Shown: piece by piece, positions 63,650 to 64,000 of the stretch | Layout of the letters: every line of letters begins with the position of its first letter | Position numbering within the stretch: the first letter of the stretch is position 1 | NCBI GenBank assembly: GCA_944323505.1 | Contig: CALUST010000025.1 | Span: forward strand, 1 to 64,000 | Source: an uncultured Bacteroidales bacterium | Lineage (GTDB): Bacteria > Bacteroidota > Bacteroidia > Bacteroidales > UBA932 | DNA length: 64,000 bases | Reading direction: 5' to 3' | Notes under the pieces: generated by a model | Database searches by the model: none | Seen by the model: the letters and a program-made list of their open reading frames with translations, nothing else | What the model was told of the DNA's origin: nothing | Made by a program: the position numbers and the translations under genes

Positions 63650-64000
63650 AAGAATAACGGCCGCAAAATTAGAGCGGGAAAGCTTAGCGGTGATTAAGTA
63701 TTCTTGTCACGGATGTCACAATATTGTGAAGATAATGTTAAATGCCGGTTTGGGGAAGGTATATAAAAGAAAAAAGAGGTTGTCGCCACTCCCGTGGGGA
63801 CCCCTCATACTAACCACATAATTAATAACACTAAAACTAATAACCAGATGCAAAGGTACGGCAATTTTTCATATCTCCAAATTTTTTCTTACATTTTTCT
63901 CCAATTTAACATAAATTTAACATTAAGAGGCTGATTATATGTCTATTAAATTGTTATTAAAATATTTCCAGTATTAAAAATCATAGTCAGACAGCGAATA
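63650..64000 (-). promoter_or_regulatory. Upstream region of the porin gene with promoter and leader hairpin
   Basis: This 351-bp region holds no gene. A minus-strand promoter with TTTG (63881-63878), a 19-bp spacer and TACCTTTG (63858-63851) is a full match to the Bacteroides consensus. About 40 nt further on, an imperfect hairpin (63806-63776, GAGGGGT... to ...ACCTC) is followed by TTTTTTCTTTT, as in an intrinsic terminator. A second -7 match, TAATTTTG (63671-63664), lies between the hairpin and the porin ATG. The hairpin could end an upstream gene, form a short RNA, or attenuate the porin. Sequence beyond 63882 is AT-rich and shows nothing else. Confidence 0.55.

Overview
This window is a chromosomal segment from a member of the Bacteroidota, most likely the order Bacteroidales and probably a gut or plant-fibre degrader. 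The evidence is three SusC/SusD pairs, a hybrid two-component system (HTCS) regulator, many type II lipoproteins, Bacteroides-type promoters (TAnnTTTG at -7) and a near absence of strong Shine-Dalgarno sites. No rRNA, tRNA, CRISPR array, prophage or transposase gene was seen. The species cannot be named from the sequence alone.

Layout. (1) 0-1 kb: class II fructose-bisphosphate aldolase and a bidirectional terminator. (2) 1.2-9 kb, minus strand: a beta-1,3-glucan (laminarin-type) utilisation operon, susC-susD-surface glycan-binding protein-GH16-GH16. (3) 9.2-13 kb: a membrane-tethered beta-propeller/Y_Y_Y regulator with a C-terminal helix-turn-helix and no kinase, convergent with an AraC-type regulator. 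(4) 13.2-23.8 kb, plus strand: a second, related operon with susC (frameshifted in a run of eight G), susD, a BACON-domain binding lipoprotein, an unknown lipoprotein, a GH128-like endo-beta-1,3-glucanase with a CBM6-like module, and a GH78-like enzyme. (5) 23.9-24.2 kb: an array of four palindrome-ended 39-bp units at an exact 53-bp period. (6) 24.2-31.5 kb, minus strand: rhamnose catabolism (rhaB-rhaA-rhaT-rhaD) followed by a GH3 beta-glucosidase with a repetitive insertion. (7) 31.6-32.4 kb: tatC. (8) 32.6-55 kb, plus strand: a pectin (homogalacturonan) locus with GH28, CE8 pectinesterase, HTCS, a GH105-PL1 fusion, two PL1 pectate lyases, susC, susD and a large multidomain surface lipoprotein. 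(9) 55-64 kb, minus strand: an OprP-type porin, a lamin-tail-domain lipoprotein, a metallophosphoesterase, uvrB and a RelA/SpoT homologue with a degenerate hydrolase domain.

How the parts fit together. The GH16, GH128 and GH3 enzymes form a plausible route from beta-1,3-glucan to glucose, with the SusCD complexes as oligosaccharide importers. The pectin locus holds a complete outer-membrane-to-periplasm route for homogalacturonan: demethylation by CE8, cleavage by PL1, removal of unsaturated ends by GH105 and trimming by GH28. The rha operon would consume rhamnose released from rhamnogalacturonan or other rhamnosides.

The most unusual features are the out-of-frame G8 tract in the second susC, with equal-length in-frame G8 tracts in the first susC and in the HTCS gene (possible slipped-strand phase variation); a pair of MITE-like inverted-repeat elements at 1.1 and 27.6 kb; the 53-bp palindromic array; a 32-nt terminator present twice in opposite orientation; and a compositionally distinct 3' domain in the pectin-binding lipoprotein.
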